Notes: generated from the letters alone by a model not told the origin. DNA of 64,000 nt from an uncultured Burkholderiales bacterium (GCA_943908475.1 CALTTG010000012.1:13462-77461), one strand, 5' to 3'; counted from the stretch's first letter, positions 8,820 to 17,009 are shown. Numbers and translations are program-made.

Positions 8820-11800
8820 TGCAGCACCACCACATCCTGGCCGGCTTGCACCGCCCCCCCTTCCTGACAAAGCACTTTCCAGACCCGCCCGCCCTGCCGA
8901 GCCGTGACGGCAAACTCCATCTTCATCGACTCGACCACGACCAGGGTGTCGCCTGCCGCGACCTCATCGCCGGCCTTCACCACGACTTGCCAGACACTGC
9001 CCTGCACCGGCGAAGCCACACCACGGGCGTCGACCGGGCGCTCATCGCGGTCGTCTTCGGGCGCTGCCACGGCGTCCTCCGCCACGTACTCGGCCTGCCC
9101 GGCCTGACGCCAGCGCTCTCGCTCCGCGTCGAAAGCGGCCTGCTGACGCGCCTTGAAGGCGGCGATCGAATCGGCTTCTCGCGCCAGGAAGGCGCGATAG
9201 TCGCGCAGGCTGAAGGTGGTCTCCTCGATCTGGAGGCGCCGCTGTCCCAACGGAAACTCAGCGCGCCACTGCATCAATTCGTCTTCGCTGACCGGGTGGA
9301 AGCGCAACTGGTCAAAGAACCTCAAGAGCCAAGGTTGGGTGAACTCGGGTGAGGCCTGAGCCCCATGACGCCAGCGGTTCCACATCTGCACGGTGCGCCC
9401 CACGAACTGGTAGCCCCCGGGGCCTTCCATGCCGTAAACACACAGGTAGGCCCCGCCAATGCCCACCGCGTTTTCGGGGGTCCAGGTTCGCGCAGGGTTG
9501 TACTTGGTGGTGACCAGGCGCTGTCGAGGATCCATCGGGGTGGCCACGGGCGCACCGAGGTAGACATCGCCCAGGCCCATGACCAGGTAGGCGGTGTCAA
9601 AGAACAGGTCGCGCACCGCCTGGACGTCGGGCAGGTCGTTGATGCGGCGGATGAATTCGATGTTGCTCGGGCACCAGGGCGCATCGGCACGGACCGACTG
9701 CATGTACTTGTCGATGGCCAGGCGCGTCTGGCTGTCGTTCCAGGCCAGGGGCAGGTGCACGATGCGGCTGGGCACCACCATGTCGTCGACGGCGGGCAAG
9801 CCCGCTTCGGCCCGCTGGAGGGCGTCCAGCAACTCGGCACGCTCGATGCGGCTGGGGTCGAAGTGCACCTGCAGAGAACGGATGCCGGGGGTGAGGTCAA
9901 CGATGCCCGGCAAGCGGCCTTCACGCTGCAGGTCTTGGAGTGCCGTCATCAACACATGCACCCTCAACCGCAATTCGATGTCCAGCACAAGGGGGCCGAA
10001 TTCGATCAGGACATATCGGTCACCCGCCTGGCGAATGACCATGGCCGGCACGTCTTCTCGCGCGGGGTCGCTGAACACGATGGGTGACGTGACCGCCTCG
10101 GGGTCATCCTGAGGCGGGCACGGCAGTCCGTGCGCCGCCTCAAGGTCGCCAGGGGTCGATGGCACCTCGGCCAGCGCCGCCAGCGCGGCATCCACCTGAG
10201 CGCGACGGGCCGAGGCTTGCGCCAAGCTCAAGCGGTGGAATCGAACGGTGTCGCCAGGCCGCAGTTGGCCGAGCTTCCACAGTTCGGCGTCCACCACCAC
10301 GGCAGGGCACACAAAGCCGCCCAGGCTGGGACCGTCAGGCCCGAGGATGACGGGCATGTCGCCCGTGAAATCGATGGCCCCGATCGCGTAAGCGTTGTCG
10401 TGAATGTTCGAGGGGTGCAAGCCCGCCTCGCCGCCATCGCGTCGGGCCCAACGCGGCTTAGGTCCGATCAGGCGAACGCCGGTCCGGCTGGAGTTGTAGT
10501 GCACCTGCCAATCGGTGGCGAAAAAGGTGTCGATGTCGTCCGGCAGGAAAAAATCAGGCGCGCCATGGGGGCCATAGAGCACGCCGATGTCCCAATGGTG
10601 CCCCCAATCAGGCACCAGCGCAGCAGGCGCCAGGCGGCCTGCCAAGCCCGCGCCCGGCGCGACCAGGTGGAGCATGTCGCCCCATCGCAAAACACGACCG
10701 GCATGGCCGCCAAACTGCCCCAGTGTGAACGTGCTGCGACTGCCCAGATACAGGGGCACGTCCAGGCCACCGCCCACGGCAATGCTCAAGCGGCAGCCGG
10801 TGTCGAGCAAACGCCCCACCGAGAGCACGCTGCCGGCAGGCGCATGGAACGATTGCCACATGGGCTGATCGACCCCATCGAGTTGCACCACGGCAGGGGC
10901 ACCGGTCACGGCCACCACCGCGGCCGTGTGGAAACGCAAGGTGGGGCCGCTCATGGTGCACTCGATCGACGCGGCATCGGGCGGGTTGCCGACCAAGGCG
11001 TTGGCGGCGCGATGGCTGTAGGCGTCCATGGGGCCCGAGGGCGGCACGCCGACGTCCCAATGTCCCTGCCGCCCGGGCCAGTCTTGCACGGTGGTTTGCA
11101 CACCGGCTTCCAGCACCTCGATGGCCTGCGCTTCGTACTCCAAGGTGCTCAGAAAGCGGGTCACCTGGCGCCCCTCGGTGAACACCGGGTCGGCCACCAC
11201 TCGCCGCAAGTAGGCCAAGTTGGTCTCGATGCCCGCCATGCGGGTGTCGTCCAGCGCCTGCACCATGCGCGCCAAGGCCTGCTCGCGCGTGTCCGCGGTC
11301 GCGATCAATTTGGCCAGCATGGGATCGTAGTGCGACGAGACGTCGCTGCCCCGCTCCACCCAAGTGTCCACCCGAACCGCATGTTGACCCGGGCCAGCAA
11401 CCGCCCCGACAGGCCACTGGACCTCGGTCAGCACGCCCGTGCTGGGTTGGAAATGGCGGGCGGGGTCTTCCGCGTACAAGCGCACTTGGATGGACGCGCC
11501 GCGAGGCGTCGGCGCCAAGGTGCGCAAGTCGGGCAGGTCCCCCGCGGCCAGCTGGATCATCCAGGCCACCAAGTCCACGCCACACACCTGCTCCGTCACC
11601 CCGTGCTCGACCTGCAGGCGCGTGTTGACCTCCAAGAAATAAAAGCGCCCCTCTGAAGCGTCCAGCACAAACTCGACCGTGCCCGCGCTTCGGTAGTTCA
11701 CGGCCTGCGCCAGACGCACAGCCGTGGCATGCAAGTCACGACGCTGCGCGTCACTGAGCCCAGGCGCGGGGGTTTCCTCCACCACCTTCTGGTTGCGGCG

Positions 11801-12493
11801 CTGGACCGAACAATCGCGCTCGCCCAAGGCGATCACCTGCCCCTGGCCGTCCCCGAACACCTGGACCTCGATGTGACGGGCTTGCAGCACGTACTTTTCG
11901 AGGAAGAGTCCAGCGTCTTTGAAATTGGCGCTGGCCAAGCGCTGCACCGAGGCGAAGGCCTCGCTCAGTTCGGCATCGTCATGCACCAGGCGCATGCCGA
12001 TGCCCCCGCCGCCGGCGGTGCTCTTGAGCATGACCGGATACCCAATGCGCGCGGCCTCTGCGAAGGCATGGGGCACGTCACGCAACAACCCACTGCCGGG
12101 CAAGAGTGGCACCTCGCACTGCTCGGCCAGGGCCCGCGCCGTGTGCTTGAGGCCGAACGCCTGCATGTGGGCCGCAGCCGGCCCGATGAAGGCGATGCCA
12201 GCGTCTTCGCACGCCTGCGCAAATCCAGCGTTTTCCGACAGGAATCCGTAACCCGGGTGAATGGCCTGGGCCCCCGAACGACGCGCCACGTCGAGGATGA
12301 GGTCCTGACGCAAGTAGCTGTCGCTGGCCAATGCGGGGCCGATGCAATGCGCTTCATCGGCTTCGCGCACGTGAAGAGAAGCCGCATCGGCCTCGGAGTA
12401 CACGGCCACACTGCGCACCCCCATCTGCCGCAGGGTGCGGATGATGCGGCACGCAATGGCGCCACGGTTGGCGATCAAAACCTTGGTGAACAT
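8816..12493 (-). CDS. Biotin-dependent guanidine carboxylase (urea carboxylase family)
   Basis: This 1225-residue multidomain carboxylase has four parts. A biotin carboxylase domain covers about residues 1-450 (MFTKVLIANRGAIACRI, STAGGGGIGMR, EVNTRLQVEHGVTE). KipA/AHS2-type and KipI/AHS1-type carboxyltransferase regions cover roughly 480-1010. A C-terminal biotinyl domain has the lysine of ESMKME at about 1191. The family carboxylates urea or guanidine using ATP and bicarbonate. The guanidine-I riboswitch, the DUF1989 pair and AtzF in the same operon point to guanidine as the true substrate, giving carboxyguanidine. Published work separates guanidine from urea carboxylases by active-site residues that I have not mapped here. 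It is coupled to atzF by ATGA overlap and starts 3 bp after the upstream gene. Confidence 0.9.
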   Translation of the reverse strand: MFTKVLIANRGAIACRIIRTLRQMGVRSVAVYSEADAASLHVREADEAHCIGPALASDSYLRQDLILDVARRSGAQAIHPGYGFLSENAGFAQACEDAGIAFIGPAAAHMQAFGLKHTARALAEQCEVPLLPGSGLLRDVPHAFAEAARIGYPVMLKSTAGGGGIGMRLVHDDAELSEAFASVQRLASANFKDAGLFLEKYVLQARHIEVQVFGDGQGQVIALGERDCSVQRRNQKVVEETPAPGLSDAQRRDLHATAVRLAQAVNYRSAGTVEFVLDASEGRFYFLEVNTRLQVEHGVTEQVCGVDLVAWMIQLAAGDLPDLRTLAPTPRGASIQVRLYAEDPARHFQPSTGVLTEVQWPVGAVAGPGQHAVRVDTWVERGSDVSSHYDPMLAKLIATADTREQALARMVQALDDTRMAGIETNLAYLRRVVADPVFTEGRQVTRFLSTLEYEAQAIEVLEAGVQTTVQDWPGRQGHWDVGVPPSGPMDAYSHRAANALVGNPPDAASIECTMSGPTLRFHTAAVVAVTGAPAVVQLDGVDQPMWQSFHAPAGSVLSVGRLLDTGCRLSIAVGGGLDVPLYLGSRSTFTLGQFGGHAGRVLRWGDMLHLVAPGAGLAGRLAPAALVPDWGHHWDIGVLYGPHGAPDFFLPDDIDTFFATDWQVHYNSSRTGVRLIGPKPRWARRDGGEAGLHPSNIHDNAYAIGAIDFTGDMPVILGPDGPSLGGFVCPAVVVDAELWKLGQLRPGDTVRFHRLSLAQASARRAQVDAALAALAEVPSTPGDLEAAHGLPCPPQDDPEAVTSPIVFSDPAREDVPAMVIRQAGDRYVLIEFGPLVLDIELRLRVHVLMTALQDLQREGRLPGIVDLTPGIRSLQVHFDPSRIERAELLDALQRAEAGLPAVDDMVVPSRIVHLPLAWNDSQTRLAIDKYMQSVRADAPWCPSNIEFIRRINDLPDVQAVRDLFFDTAYLVMGLGDVYLGAPVATPMDPRQRLVTTKYNPARTWTPENAVGIGGAYLCVYGMEGPGGYQFVGRTVQMWNRWRHGAQASPEFTQPWLLRFFDQLRFHPVSEDELMQWRAEFPLGQRRLQIEETTFSLRDYRAFLAREADSIAAFKARQQAAFDAERERWRQAGQAEYVAEDAVAAPEDDRDERPVDARGVASPVQGSVWQVVVKAGDEVAAGDTLVVVESMKMEFAVTARQGGRVWKVLCQEGGAVQAGQDVVVLQ

Positions 12494-12496
12494 GGC

Positions 12497-13141
12497 TCAG
12501 TCCCAGATCAGGAATTCCACAGGCGTGGGGTTGTAGTCGTTGCAGGGGTTGTTGAGCTGGGGGCAGTTGGACACCAGCATCCACAGGTCCATCTCGGCCT
12601 GGAACTCGACGTACTTGCCCGGCGCGGACAAGCCATCGTCGAACTTCAATTGCCCGTCAGGCGTGACCGGCACATTCATGAAGAAATTCACGTTGGGCAC
12701 CAGGTCTCGCTTGCTCAACCCAGCGTCGACTTGGGCCATGGCCAGCAGGTAGTTGTCGCGACACGAATGCATGAACTTCTTCTGCAAGGCATAGCGCACG
12801 GTGTTGCTCTCGGCTGCACACGCGCCCCCCAAGGTGTCGTGGCGGCCACAGGTGTCGGCCACGATGGTGAGCATCGGTCGGCCTTCGTTGCTCACCAGCA
12901 CCGAGCCGGTGCTGAGGTAAATGCCGCCCTGCGCCAACAGGGTCTGCGTCGCGCTGTAGTGCTCGCCCACCTCATGGCGGTTGTAAAAAATGATGTCCAC
13001 CGCCTGATTGCCGTCGAGGTCGACGATGCGAACGGTCTGACCGGCCTTGATCTCGGTGAGCCAAGGCTCTCCTGCGGGCTGTCGATGCCTCAGGACGGCG
13101 TCTGCAGCATCCCGGGCACTGACTTGAAGGGTGGTGCTCAT
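12497..13141 (-). CDS. DUF1989 protein (UAAP2-like), probable carboxyguanidine deiminase subunit with cysteine ligands
   Basis: This 214-residue DUF1989 protein was formerly called urea carboxylase-associated. In guanidine operons the two DUF1989 proteins form carboxyguanidine deiminase (CgdAB), which converts carboxyguanidine to allophanate and ammonia. Conserved features seen here are VDIIFYN, DTCGRHDTLGGACAAESN, NVNFFMNVPV and the cysteine pair in SNCPQLNNPCNDYNPTP, a likely metal site. The ATG at 13141 has a strong AGGAG six bases upstream. Longer readings to 13240 overlap the gap after the upstream gene and have no such site. It is the smaller member of the pair and directly precedes the carboxylase. 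Which of the two corresponds to CgdA and which to CgdB I cannot say. Confidence 0.82.
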   Translation of the reverse strand: MSTTLQVSARDAADAVLRHRQPAGEPWLTEIKAGQTVRIVDLDGNQAVDIIFYNRHEVGEHYSATQTLLAQGGIYLSTGSVLVSNEGRPMLTIVADTCGRHDTLGGACAAESNTVRYALQKKFMHSCRDNYLLAMAQVDAGLSKRDLVPNVNFFMNVPVTPDGQLKFDDGLSAPGKYVEFQAEMDLWMLVSNCPQLNNPCNDYNPTPVEFLIWD

Positions 13142-13173
13142 GGTGAGGTCTCCTGGGAGTTGGTCTGCCGTGC

Positions 13174-13983
13174 TCAGCACTGGGCAAACACATCGCTGTT
13201 GTGGTGCGCCCTCGCGCATTCCGGCCGGAAGTGACGGCAAAAGTCATCGGCGGCCGCCGGCCCGCTTCGCCAAGCGGCCACCCCCACCTTGCCGGGGGCG
13301 TAAGTGGTGGCAGGGTTCAAGGGGTGAGGGGCTGTCGACATGGCCACGATCACGTCCATGTCCATGCGCAACTCCACCATCGCACCGGCTGGCGCGTGGT
13401 GGGCCGCAAACTCAAAACGCCCCACCTCGTCGACCGAGACCTTGCTGAACAAGTTCACCGGAGCGATCAGGTCTCGGGCACCCAAGCCATGCTTGCCAAT
13501 TTCGATCAACAAGCCGTCACGACCGCTTCGGTACATGGCGTTGCGGGCCGCTTCGAAACGGCGCTCGCCGTACTGTGCTGCCATGCGCTTCGCATCCAGC
13601 AGCCCCCCCAGGGGATCGTGCCAGCCCAGACTGTCCTGGGTGAACGACGCCATCGATCGCCCCATGTCGCTCATCAACACATGACCCCGCTCGTAATGCG
13701 CCGTGTGCTGGGCTTTGAGGCTGTCGGGCATGCTGTAGCGTTCCAGCTTGTCGTGCGCGGCATAGAGCACCACCGAGCAATTGGCTCCCGCGTCCAGCGC
13801 CACCAGCCGCAAGGCCATGCCGCGAGACAAGCGCCAACTCCAGTGCCCGCCACCGGGCACCACCTCGCTGAAGACCACCCGATCGGGTGGCAACTCCGGC
13901 GCAAAGCGACGCCAATGCGGCAAAGCATCCACAGGCTGCTGAGCCGGTGGGTTGTCCAAGGTGTGCGGGGCGTGTTCAGGCAT
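13174..13983 (-). CDS. DUF1989 protein (UAAP1-like), second probable carboxyguanidine deiminase subunit
   Basis: This 269-residue DUF1989 protein is the larger partner of the gene that follows it. The shared pattern is visible as MSDMGRSMASFTQDSLGWHD, DPLGGLLDA and LIAPVNLFSKVSV. The place where the smaller protein has its cysteine pair reads MSTAPHPLNPATTYAP, with no cysteine. It therefore probably lacks the metal site and serves as a structural or regulatory subunit of a heteromeric deiminase; that division of labour is inferred. The ATG at 13983 follows a GGAGAA ribosome-binding site. The frame is open to 14025 without support. It lies third from the importer genes and is transcribed with them. 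Confidence 0.8.
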   Translation of the reverse strand: MPEHAPHTLDNPPAQQPVDALPHWRRFAPELPPDRVVFSEVVPGGGHWSWRLSRGMALRLVALDAGANCSVVLYAAHDKLERYSMPDSLKAQHTAHYERGHVLMSDMGRSMASFTQDSLGWHDPLGGLLDAKRMAAQYGERRFEAARNAMYRSGRDGLLIEIGKHGLGARDLIAPVNLFSKVSVDEVGRFEFAAHHAPAGAMVELRMDMDVIVAMSTAPHPLNPATTYAPGKVGVAAWRSGPAAADDFCRHFRPECARAHHNSDVFAQC

Positions 13984-14047
13984 GGCTTCTCCAATCGGGT
14001 GGGCCCTAGGCTCACCCGTCAACAAGACAAAACAGATGCAGGGGAAC

Positions 14048-14875
14048 TCAGACTTCGGCGGTGCGGGACAACTGGGCCAACAAATCCAGGTCGGTCTTCA
14101 TGCCCGAGGTCTCCCGGATGCGATCCAGAATTTCTCGCTTGAGTGACAAGAACTCAGGGGCATGCTTCATGTCCTGCGTGCGGTGCGTCGGCAGAGGCAC
14201 CTCATAGATGGTGTCGATCCGACCGGGGCGCGGGGCCATCAACACGACGCGTTGCCCCAAGTAGATGGCCTCCTCCACATCGTGGGTGACGAACACGATC
14301 GTGGACTTCTCCAGGCGGTGAACATGCAAGATCAAGTCGTGCATGACCTCGCGGGTCTGCGCGTCCAGGGCCCCGAAGGGCTCATCCATCAACACAATGT
14401 CCGGACGACTCATCAGGGCGCGGGCAATCGCCACACGCTGCTGCATGCCCCCCGACAACTGGTTGGGCCAAGCGTCGGCCACATGACCCAGCCCCATCAG
14501 ACGCAGCAAGGCATCGGCCCGCCCCGCCGCGGCCTCGACATCGGCGCTGCTTCGGTCTTGCGTGTGCACCTGCAAGCGGCGGCAAAACTTGATGTTCTCC
14601 CGCACGCTCATCCAGGGGTAAAGGCTGTAGTGCTGAAACACCATGGCCCGGTCAGGGCCTGGCCCCTGAACGGCCGCCCCGTCCACCCACAACTCGCCCC
14701 CCGTGTGGTGCTCCAGGCCGCCGATGGTGCGCAGCAAGGTGGACTTCCCACACCCGGATGCCCCGACGAATGTGACGAACTCGTTGGACGCAATGCCCAG
14801 GCTCACATCCTGAAGCGCATCGGTCGAAGCGCCTGGAAAACGCTTGAACACCCGTCGAACATCGATCTTCAACAT
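14048..14875 (-). CDS. ABC transporter ATP-binding protein (probable guanidine importer)
   Basis: This 275-residue ATPase belongs to the nitrate/taurine/sulfonate (NtrD/TauB/SsuB) type of ABC importers. Walker A GASGCGKST is at residues 38-46, the signature LSGGMQQRVAIARAL follows, and Walker B with its D-loop is IVLMDEPFGALD. The H-loop histidine is in VFVTHDVEEA. The ATG at 14875 lies two bases from the stop of the permease, so the genes are coupled. The frame continues upstream to 15076 inside the permease gene and is not real there. Family members usually move anions or small organic nitrogen compounds. Guanidine or guanidinium is inferred from the operon and its riboswitch. Confidence 0.9.
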   Translation of the reverse strand: MLKIDVRRVFKRFPGASTDALQDVSLGIASNEFVTFVGASGCGKSTLLRTIGGLEHHTGGELWVDGAAVQGPGPDRAMVFQHYSLYPWMSVRENIKFCRRLQVHTQDRSSADVEAAAGRADALLRLMGLGHVADAWPNQLSGGMQQRVAIARALMSRPDIVLMDEPFGALDAQTREVMHDLILHVHRLEKSTIVFVTHDVEEAIYLGQRVVLMAPRPGRIDTIYEVPLPTHRTQDMKHAPEFLSLKREILDRIRETSGMKTDLDLLAQLSRTAEV

Positions 14876-14877
14876 GG

Positions 14878-15702
14878 TCAGCCTTTCAGGTACAGCCACG
14901 GGAAGGCCTTGCGATGGACCCAGCGGAACCACTGATCCGTCACCAGACCGATCAGGCCGATGAGCAAGATGCCGGCAAAGATCTTGTCGGTCTGCAAGAA
15001 CCGTTGGGCCTTGAGGATGGCGTAGCCCAGACCCGAGTTGGCCGCCACCAACTCGGCCACCACCAGGTAGGTCCACGCCCAGCCCATGGTCACCCGCAAG
15101 GTGTCGAGCAGGGCGGGCCGAGCCGAGGGGAAGATCACCTTCTCAATGAGCTCCACCCGCGTGGCCCCCATCGTCTGCGCCGCCTCGATCTGCGCCATCG
15201 GCACCCGGCGAACATCCTCGGCGACCATCAACACCATCTGGAAAAACGTTCCGATGAAAATGATGGCCACCTTGGACGACTCCTCGATGCCCACCCACAG
15301 CATGACCAGGGGAATGAAGGCCACCGCCGGCATGTAGCGGATGAAGTCTGTCAAAGGCTCCAGCACCGCCTGCACCACCCGGAAGGTGCCGATCATCAGC
15401 CCCAGCGGCACAGCCAACAAGGCCGACAACAGGAACCCACCCACCACCCGGTAGACGCTGATGGCGATGTCACCGGCCAAGTCGGCTTCGTGCCACCAAT
15501 CGCTCAGGCGCGTCCACACCTGCGAGGGTGACGGCAAAAACACCGGATCGGCCCCCGCCACCGACGTGGCCAGCCACCAGCCCAGCAGAGGCAAGACCAG
15601 ACCCAGCATGGCCAACGCGGCATAGACCACCGAGGGAATTGGCCCTCGGACGGCCCACAGGCCAGGCTCCCCGGGTGGTGAGGCAGGTGAAGGCGAGCTC
15701 AT
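14878..15702 (-). CDS. ABC transporter permease (probable guanidine importer)
   Basis: This 274-residue inner-membrane permease has about six hydrophobic segments, beginning with VVYAALAMLGLVLPLLGWWL after a proline-rich cytoplasmic N-terminus. The EAA-type loop that contacts the ATPase reads EAAQTMGATRVELIEKVIFP at roughly residues 170-190. It is of the SsuC/TauC type and pairs with the adjacent ATPase and binding protein. The stop of the binding-protein gene lies 8 bp away, which fits tight co-transcription. Substrate is inferred from the operon only. Confidence 0.88.
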   Translation of the reverse strand: MSSPSPASPPGEPGLWAVRGPIPSVVYAALAMLGLVLPLLGWWLATSVAGADPVFLPSPSQVWTRLSDWWHEADLAGDIAISVYRVVGGFLLSALLAVPLGLMIGTFRVVQAVLEPLTDFIRYMPAVAFIPLVMLWVGIEESSKVAIIFIGTFFQMVLMVAEDVRRVPMAQIEAAQTMGATRVELIEKVIFPSARPALLDTLRVTMGWAWTYLVVAELVAANSGLGYAILKAQRFLQTDKIFAGILLIGLIGLVTDQWFRWVHRKAFPWLYLKG

Positions 15703-15709
15703 GCCAGCC

Positions 15710-16705
15710 TCACTTCTTCAAGGCATCGGCCAGCAATGAGGCGTCGATGCCCTTGGTGACATCGGGCGTGCCCTCGATCAGCTTGTTCTCGCTGAGGAAC
15801 TTCACCACCGTGGGCGACACCGCCAGCAAAGACAAAGGTTGCGTGGCCGGCCCCATGGCTTCTTGATTCAGCTTGGCATCGAAAAAGCGAGTCCCCGGCA
15901 AGAACACCTTGTACTCCTCAGGCTTGAGGCTCACGACCTTGCTCATGATCGCCGCCGCCTCGTCGGGTTTGGCCTGAATGAACGCCACCGTGTCGAACCA
16001 GGCTTTGATCATCCCCACCAGATCCTTGCGCTTGGCCTTGATGGCCTTGTCTTGCGCCACGAGCAAGTCAGGGATCAGGCCCGGCAAATCCTTCGACGTG
16101 AACAAGGCTTTGCCTTTGCCACTGCTTTCGATCTGATGGATCCAGGGGTTCCACACCACCGCGGCGTCCACCCGTCCGCCCATGAAGGCCGCCGCTGCAT
16201 CGCCAGCCGCCAGGTTGACCAGCTTGACGTCGCCGACCTTCATGCCATGTTTGGCCAAGGCATTGACGAGCACAAAATGCGACACGCTGAACTGCTCGAG
16301 GGCCACCGATTTGCCCTTGAGGTCCTTGAAAGACTTGATCTTCGGACTCACCACCAAGGCGTCATTGCCCGCCGAGTTGTCGTTGACCAAGATGGCTTTG
16401 AGCGGCAAGCCCTTGGCCAGAGGCCCCATCGTGTCGGACCAGGTCTGCGAGTTGGCGTCCAGTTGCCCGGCCGACAAGGCCGAGATCGAATCGGTGTAAT
16501 TCGCAAACCAGACCAGCTTGACGTCAGCGCCGTGCTTCTTGAAAAAGCCCTTTTGCTCGGCGACATACCAGGCCACCCAGCCCGGCCAGTCCGACACGCC
16601 AACCTTGACCTCGGCGTGTGCCGGCGCAGCCGCCAACATCGCAGAAGCCGCCAGGACGCCAGCCATCACGCCAGCAGAGACACGAGAGAACAGGGCTTTG
16701 GGCAT
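15710..16705 (-). CDS. ABC transporter substrate-binding protein (probable guanidine-binding)
   Basis: This 331-residue periplasmic binding protein is of the nitrate/sulfonate/taurine family (TauA/SsuA-like). The N-terminus is a Sec signal peptide with cleavage expected after PAHA at residue 31. The mature part starts EVKVGVSDWPGWVAWY. The sequence shows the usual two-lobe pattern with no membrane anchor. It is the first gene of the guanidine operon and lies just downstream of the riboswitch. The ATG at 16705 has GGAG eight bases upstream. Although the frame is open to 16924, that part is the structured leader RNA and would not be translated. The ligand is inferred as guanidine from the riboswitch, not from binding residues. 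Confidence 0.88.
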   Translation of the reverse strand: MPKALFSRVSAGVMAGVLAASAMLAAAPAHAEVKVGVSDWPGWVAWYVAEQKGFFKKHGADVKLVWFANYTDSISALSAGQLDANSQTWSDTMGPLAKGLPLKAILVNDNSAGNDALVVSPKIKSFKDLKGKSVALEQFSVSHFVLVNALAKHGMKVGDVKLVNLAAGDAAAAFMGGRVDAAVVWNPWIHQIESSGKGKALFTSKDLPGLIPDLLVAQDKAIKAKRKDLVGMIKAWFDTVAFIQAKPDEAAAIMSKVVSLKPEEYKVFLPGTRFFDAKLNQEAMGPATQPLSLLAVSPTVVKFLSENKLIEGTPDVTKGIDASLLADALKK

Positions 16706-16719
16706 ACACAGACTCCAAA

Positions 16720-16769
16720 CAAAAGGACAAAACACCAGGAGGCCACCTCGACACGAAGTGATCTCCCGG
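16720..16769 (-). terminator. Riboswitch expression platform: intrinsic terminator
   Basis: Read on the minus strand, CCGGGAG (16763-16769) can pair with CTCCTGG (16735-16741). A 2x2 internal loop follows, then a second 7-bp helix CACTTCG / CGAGGTG with a TGT loop. A U-rich tract runs on through TGTTTTGTCCTTTTG. The CCGGGAG arm is part of the conserved 3' end of the aptamer. Ligand binding would hold that arm and prevent the terminator, an ON switch. The pairing is directly visible; the mechanism is inferred. Confidence 0.7.
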
Positions 16770-16886
16770 GCTTTTGTCCCGCCGTGGAGCCTGAGTGCCA
16801 TCGAGGGCACTTGAGGCCGGTTGCTCTCGGACCAGTCACGCTGCGCATGGCGACCACTGCGCAACGTCGGAACCCTAGCAACCCTT
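16762..16886 (-). promoter_or_regulatory. Guanidine-I riboswitch (ykkC-yxkD subtype 1)
   Basis: The minus-strand RNA carries the hallmark conserved blocks of the ykkC class in the right order. These are CTAGGGTTCCG near the 5' end, CTGGTCCGAGAGC in the middle, and ACGGCGGGACAAAAGCCC followed by GGGAGA at the 3' end. Two variable hairpins lie between them. It sits in the leader of the operon about 55 bases before the first start codon. Subtype 1 senses free guanidinium and raises expression. The match to the published consensus is strong by eye; a covariance search with Rfam RF00442 would settle it. Confidence 0.93.
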
Positions 16887-16926
16887 CGGTTGAACGACGC
16901 GAGGCCGCCTCCCATGCCCATCAAAA

Positions 16927-16942
16927 AGCAAACGCTGTGCCA
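16927..16942 (-). promoter_or_regulatory. Sigma-54 (-24/-12) promoter of the guanidine operon
   Basis: The minus strand reads TGGCAC-N5-TTGCT, an exact match to the RpoN consensus with GG and GC ten bases apart. Transcription would start near 16916, about 30 bases before the riboswitch aptamer. The operon would then depend on an enhancer-binding activator such as NtrC. Confidence 0.8.
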
Positions 16943-16950
16943 ACTTCATC

Positions 16951-16965
16951 GCACCAAAGGTGTGC
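16951..16965. promoter_or_regulatory. NtrC-like binding site upstream of the guanidine operon
   Basis: The minus strand reads GCACA-N5-GGTGC, close to the NtrC dyad TGCACC-N5-GGTGCA with one half imperfect. Its centre is about 17 bp upstream of the -24 element, closer than most enhancers, so it may be a weak or governor-type site. No second full site was found between it and the ompA terminator. Confidence 0.5.
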
Positions 16966-16983
16966 CTGGGCCCCGCACAGACG

Positions 16984-17009
16984 AAAAAAAGCCCCGCGAG
17001 CGGGGCTTT
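16984..17009 (-). terminator. Intrinsic terminator of ompA
   Basis: On the minus strand the arms AAGCCCCGC and GCGGGGCTT enclose a CTC-type loop and are followed by a run of seven U. It lies about 30 bp past the ompA stop and insulates the guanidine operon promoter from ompA transcription. Confidence 0.85.

Noticed and set aside
10130..11656. 508-codon open frame antisense to the guanidine carboxylase gene
   Set aside because: Composition is arginine/glycine/histidine-rich with no recognisable domain; it follows from third-position GC bias.
12497..13983. The two DUF1989 genes as a recent tandem duplication
   Set aside because: The proteins differ in length and key residues too much; they are an old paralogous pair kept in many operons.
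16706..16924. N-terminal extension of the substrate-binding protein
   Set aside because: This stretch is the riboswitch leader; the signal peptide starts at 16705.
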